Assembly (NCBI RefSeq): GCF_000746025.2
Contig: NZ_CP045798.1
Span: 1-64,000 of the forward strand
Origin: Thermanaerosceptrum fracticalcis
GTDB taxonomy: Bacteria; Bacillota; Peptococcia; DRI-13
Reading direction: 5' to 3'
DNA length: 64,000 bases
Part shown: in pieces, positions 61,803 to 64,000 of the stretch
How the letters are laid out: each line of letters opens with the position of its first letter
Numbering within the stretch: the stretch's first letter is position 1
Notes under the pieces: model-generated
The model's input: the letters and a program-made list of their open reading frames with translations, nothing else
What the model was told of the DNA's origin: nothing
Database searches by the model: none
Program-made: the position numbers and the translations under genes

Positions 61803-61890
61803 TCTAAAAATTATAAGTCTAATCATTCCGTGGAATTTTGTTGAACTCGCTATAGCTTGTTATCAGCGGTTTTTCAGTATTAACGTACTA

Positions 61891-61905
61891 TGGCACAGAA
61901 ATTGC
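61891..61905 (+). promoter_or_regulatory. Sigma-54 promoter (-24/-12)
   Basis: TGGCACAGAAATTGC has the invariant GG and GC exactly 10 bases apart. TTCCGTGGAA near 61827 is a palindrome that could be the activator site. Confidence 0.9.
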
Positions 61906-61967
61906 ATACATTAAGAATACATAAAGAAAAAACATCGACTTTATACCTTGAGACAGGAGGTCATGCT

Positions 61968-62285
61968 ATGCGGATTGACAAACACCCTATCTTGGGTGAT
62001 GACACAAGAGCCAGTGATGCGGTTATCATGGTAGACGGTAAAAAAATACCTGCCAAGGAAGGCGAACCCATCGCTGCTGCCCTTTTAGCTGCTGGGATCC
62101 GAAAATTTCGCGTTACTCCCAAAGACGGTAACCCGCGAGGGATTTTTTGCGGGATAGGCCGGTGTACGGATTGTATTATGACGGTAGATGGACAGCCTAA
62201 TGTACGTACCTGCGTTACCCCCGTCCGGAACGGTATGGTGATTGAAAGCCAAAAAGGCCTCGGGAAATGGGGGGATGAGGAATGA
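61968..62285 (+). CDS. [2Fe-2S] protein, HcnA-like dehydrogenase subunit
   Basis: The 105-residue protein starts at ATG 61968 (AGGAGG at 61955). It has the ferredoxin-fold Cys pattern FCGIGRCTDC with a fourth Cys in VRTCVTPV, as in HcnA and in the small subunits of opine, hydroxyproline and D-amino-acid dehydrogenases. It passes electrons within the complex. Its stop overlaps the start of the next gene. Confidence 0.85.
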   Translation: MRIDKHPILGDDTRASDAVIMVDGKKIPAKEGEPIAAALLAAGIRKFRVTPKDGNPRGIFCGIGRCTDCIMTVDGQPNVRTCVTPVRNGMVIESQKGLGKWGDEE

Positions 62286-63379
62286 GAAAAACTCAGACTG
62301 TAGTTATTGGAGCGGGTCCTGCCGGCTTGGCCGCTGCCATCGAAGTAGCAAAAGCCGGGGGAAAAGTCACTTTAATCGATGAGAATACTAAACCTGGCGG
62401 GCAATTATTTAAACAGATTCATAAATTCTTTGGTTCCCGTGAGCATCTGGCCGGAATCAGGGGCTATAATATCGGAAAACAACTGCTTTCTGATACGGAA
62501 AAACTAGGTGTAGAAGTTTTGCTCAATTCGCCGGTATTTGCCATTTATCCTGACATGACCATTAGTTATTTAAGCCAGGGGCGAGAACAATGCCTCCAGG
62601 CCGAAAAAATAATTTTAGCCACCGGTGCTACGGAGAATGCCTTGGCTTTCCCGGGCAGTACTTTACCGGGTGTGATGGGAGCTGGGGCAGCCCAAACCAT
62701 GATTAATGTTCATCGTGTTTTGCCTGGGAAAAGGGTGCTCATGGTGGGTTCGGGAAACGTGGGACTGATTGTTTCTTATCAGTTAATGCAGGCCGGCGCC
62801 AAAGTAGTAAGTCTGATTGAAGCGGCGCCGCAAATCGGCGGTTATGGCGTTCATGCTGCGAAGATTCGCCGGGCCGGTGTACCTATTTATGTATCACACA
62901 CGGTGAAGAGAGTTATAGGCAATGACCAGGTTGAAGCTGTGGAAATCGTAGAACTTGATATCAAATGGCAGCCTGTACCGGGAAGTGAAAAATTGCTGGA
63001 TGTTGATACAGTGTGTATTGCTGTAGGCTTGAGTCCTTTAACGGAATTGGCCTGGTTGCTGGGGTGTGAGTTTGCCTTTGTTCCCCGTTTAGGCGGCCAC
63101 GTTCCCAAACATGACCGAAACATGGAGACAACGGTTCCCGGTTTATACGTGGCGGGAGATATTACCGGTGTGGAGGAAGCCAGTTCGGCTATGGAAGAAG
63201 GACGTTTAGCCGGTATTGCCTGTGCCGAGTCCCTGGGGCTATATAGTCCAGAAGAGGCTGCCAAATTAAAACAGGAGGTTTGGGACCGTCTCAATACTTT
63301 AAGAACAGGTCCTTTCGGTGAAGGCAGAAGGCAGGCTAAAGACGAACTGCTAAAAATTTCCGGGGAGGGACAAGCGTGA
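62282..63379 (+). CDS. FAD/NAD(P)-dependent oxidoreductase, HcnB-like subunit
   Basis: The 365-residue protein has an FAD site (VVIGAGPAGLAAAIEVAKAG), a GATENALAFPG segment, an NAD(P) site (VLMVGSGNVGLIVSYQLM) and the second FAD motif (TVPGLYVAGDITGVEEASSA). It belongs with the HcnB/opine oxidase subunit A group. The gene overlaps both neighbours by 4 bases, which shows tight coupling. The substrate of the complex cannot be told from this subunit. Confidence 0.88.
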   Translation: MRKTQTVVIGAGPAGLAAAIEVAKAGGKVTLIDENTKPGGQLFKQIHKFFGSREHLAGIRGYNIGKQLLSDTEKLGVEVLLNSPVFAIYPDMTISYLSQGREQCLQAEKIILATGATENALAFPGSTLPGVMGAGAAQTMINVHRVLPGKRVLMVGSGNVGLIVSYQLMQAGAKVVSLIEAAPQIGGYGVHAAKIRRAGVPIYVSHTVKRVIGNDQVEAVEIVELDIKWQPVPGSEKLLDVDTVCIAVGLSPLTELAWLLGCEFAFVPRLGGHVPKHDRNMETTVPGLYVAGDITGVEEASSAMEEGRLAGIACAESLGLYSPEEAAKLKQEVWDRLNTLRTGPFGEGRRQAKDELLKISGEGQA

Positions 63380-63885
63380 ATAAAGGCGTAAAATTTACCG
63401 GAATTCCTTCAGAAGAAGAACTTCTCAGTATCCCGGGAAGACCCGGTGAGGAAAGACTGGAAAAAGGCCCTGTGGCTTTCATTGAGTGTGTACAGGAGAT
63501 TCCCTGTAATCCCTGTGAAAAGGCCTGTCCTTTTGGGGCTATCACCGTGGGGCAGCCCATTACCAACCTGCCTGCTCTCGATGCTGATAAATGTACGGGC
63601 TGTGGAATTTGTATTCCCTCCTGTCCCGGGCTGGCTATTTTTAAGATTCATAAAAATTATACGGATACTACGGCTCTGGTAGAGTTCCCCTATGAATATT
63701 ACCCATTACCCAGGGAAGGGGAGAATGTTTTCTGTGGAGACCGGGCCGGAAAATTCATAACACAGGGTAAAGTGGTTAAAGTCAAAAACCCCAAAGCCTA
63801 TGACGGGACCTCCGTTATCACGGTGGAAATTCCCAAAGCATACTGCCTGGAGGTTTGCACCATTTGCCGGGAGGAGGATTGTTAA
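63376..63885 (+). CDS. Ferredoxin-like protein with two [4Fe-4S] motifs
   Basis: The 169-residue protein starts at GTG 63376. Cluster motifs are CNPCEKACPFGAI and CTGCGICIPSCPGLAI; a C-terminal Cys group (CLEVCTICREEDC) is unusual and may bind another centre. It follows HcnB-like with a 4-base overlap and likely links the dehydrogenase to an electron acceptor in anaerobes. Confidence 0.88.
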   Translation: MNKGVKFTGIPSEEELLSIPGRPGEERLEKGPVAFIECVQEIPCNPCEKACPFGAITVGQPITNLPALDADKCTGCGICIPSCPGLAIFKIHKNYTDTTALVEFPYEYYPLPREGENVFCGDRAGKFITQGKVVKVKNPKAYDGTSVITVEIPKAYCLEVCTICREEDC

Positions 63886-63886
63886 G

Positions 63887-64000
63887 ATGTCAGATGCTAC
63901 TGATAAAGTATATATCTGCCGCTGTGAAGAGGTTACCAAAGAGGAGATAGAGCAGGCCATCCGGGAGGGGGCTACAACGCTGACCGGCATCAAAAAACGT
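63887..64000 (+). CDS. BFD-like [2Fe-2S] protein, 5' part (cut by window edge)
   Basis: The first 38 residues are present (YICRCEEVTKEEIEQAIREG and onward). The CRCEEVT start is typical of BFD-like [2Fe-2S] domains found next to HcnABC-like dehydrogenases. The ATG follows GGAGGAGG, 1 base after the previous stop. The rest is outside the window. Confidence 0.8.
   Translation, partial: MSDATDKVYICRCEEVTKEEIEQAIREGATTLTGIKKR

Overview
The window looks like a chromosomal segment of an anaerobic, probably spore-forming member of the Clostridia (Peptococcaceae-like Firmicutes). Supports are strong AGGAGG-type ribosome binding sites with frequent TTG/GTG starts, L-box and cobalamin riboswitches, Agr-type quorum sensing, a rubrerythrin-like protein, ETF-type Fe-S oxidoreductase, NrfHA remnants and sigma-54 control of redox genes. 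The assignment is by inference from gene content; no 16S is present.

Layout. (1) 1-6.66 kb: right end of a prophage (tail-fibre end, small late genes, papain-like peptidase, XhlA-like protein, M23 endolysin, holin, then a leftward early-type operon with a consensus promoter), ending against a tRNA-Leu(CAA) whose 3' end faces the phage. (2) 6.9-28 kb: mostly housekeeping genes: small repeat proteins, an ECF sigma/anti-sigma pair, polA-mutM-coaE-mgsA, a lytic transglycosylase, a nicotinate phosphoribosyltransferase-like enzyme, a lysine riboswitch in front of a 51-residue Cys-rich protein, an SRAP protein, a rubrerythrin-like protein, an ETF:quinone-type Fe-S oxidoreductase, then a PucR-type regulator divergent from a carbamoylase/transporter/amidohydrolase operon. 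Decayed MaoC and penicillin-binding protein fragments lie between. (3) 28.1-54.1 kb: an accessory island built around an Agr-like system. One complete locus (membrane protein, sensor kinase, AgrB, AgrD, LytTR regulator; 42.2-45.1 kb) is accompanied by an internally deleted second copy (37.4-38.5 kb) and the 3' stump of a third (about 53 kb). The same terminator follows each, then the same intergenic module carrying two 9-bp direct repeats 21 bp apart (a LytTR-type site), then a gene for an exported peptidase (C39-like or S1-like). Exported M23 peptidases also occur. Most peptidase genes are followed or preceded by a gene for a membrane-anchored, lipoprotein or beta-propeller partner. The island is broken up by a DDE/ExeA transposon, an IS4-type element, two group II intron remnants and three identical tandem IS110 copies. 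(4) 54.2-64 kb: an ACT-domain protein, two toxin-antitoxin pairs, a cobalamin-riboswitch-controlled cblT-cblS alpha-ribazole salvage operon, a decayed nrfHA locus, and a sigma-54 activator beside a -24/-12 promoter for an HcnABC-like amine/imino-acid dehydrogenase operon that runs off the right edge.

The most interesting part is region 3. It looks like a cassette array in which one Agr/LytTR circuit controls interchangeable exported peptidase plus partner genes. The AgrD peptide has serine where cysteine is usual, so a lactone rather than thiolactone signal is predicted. Secondary points of interest are the lysine riboswitch in front of a tiny Cys-rich protein, and the triplicated IS110 element whose transposase needs a -1 shift at an A8 run.
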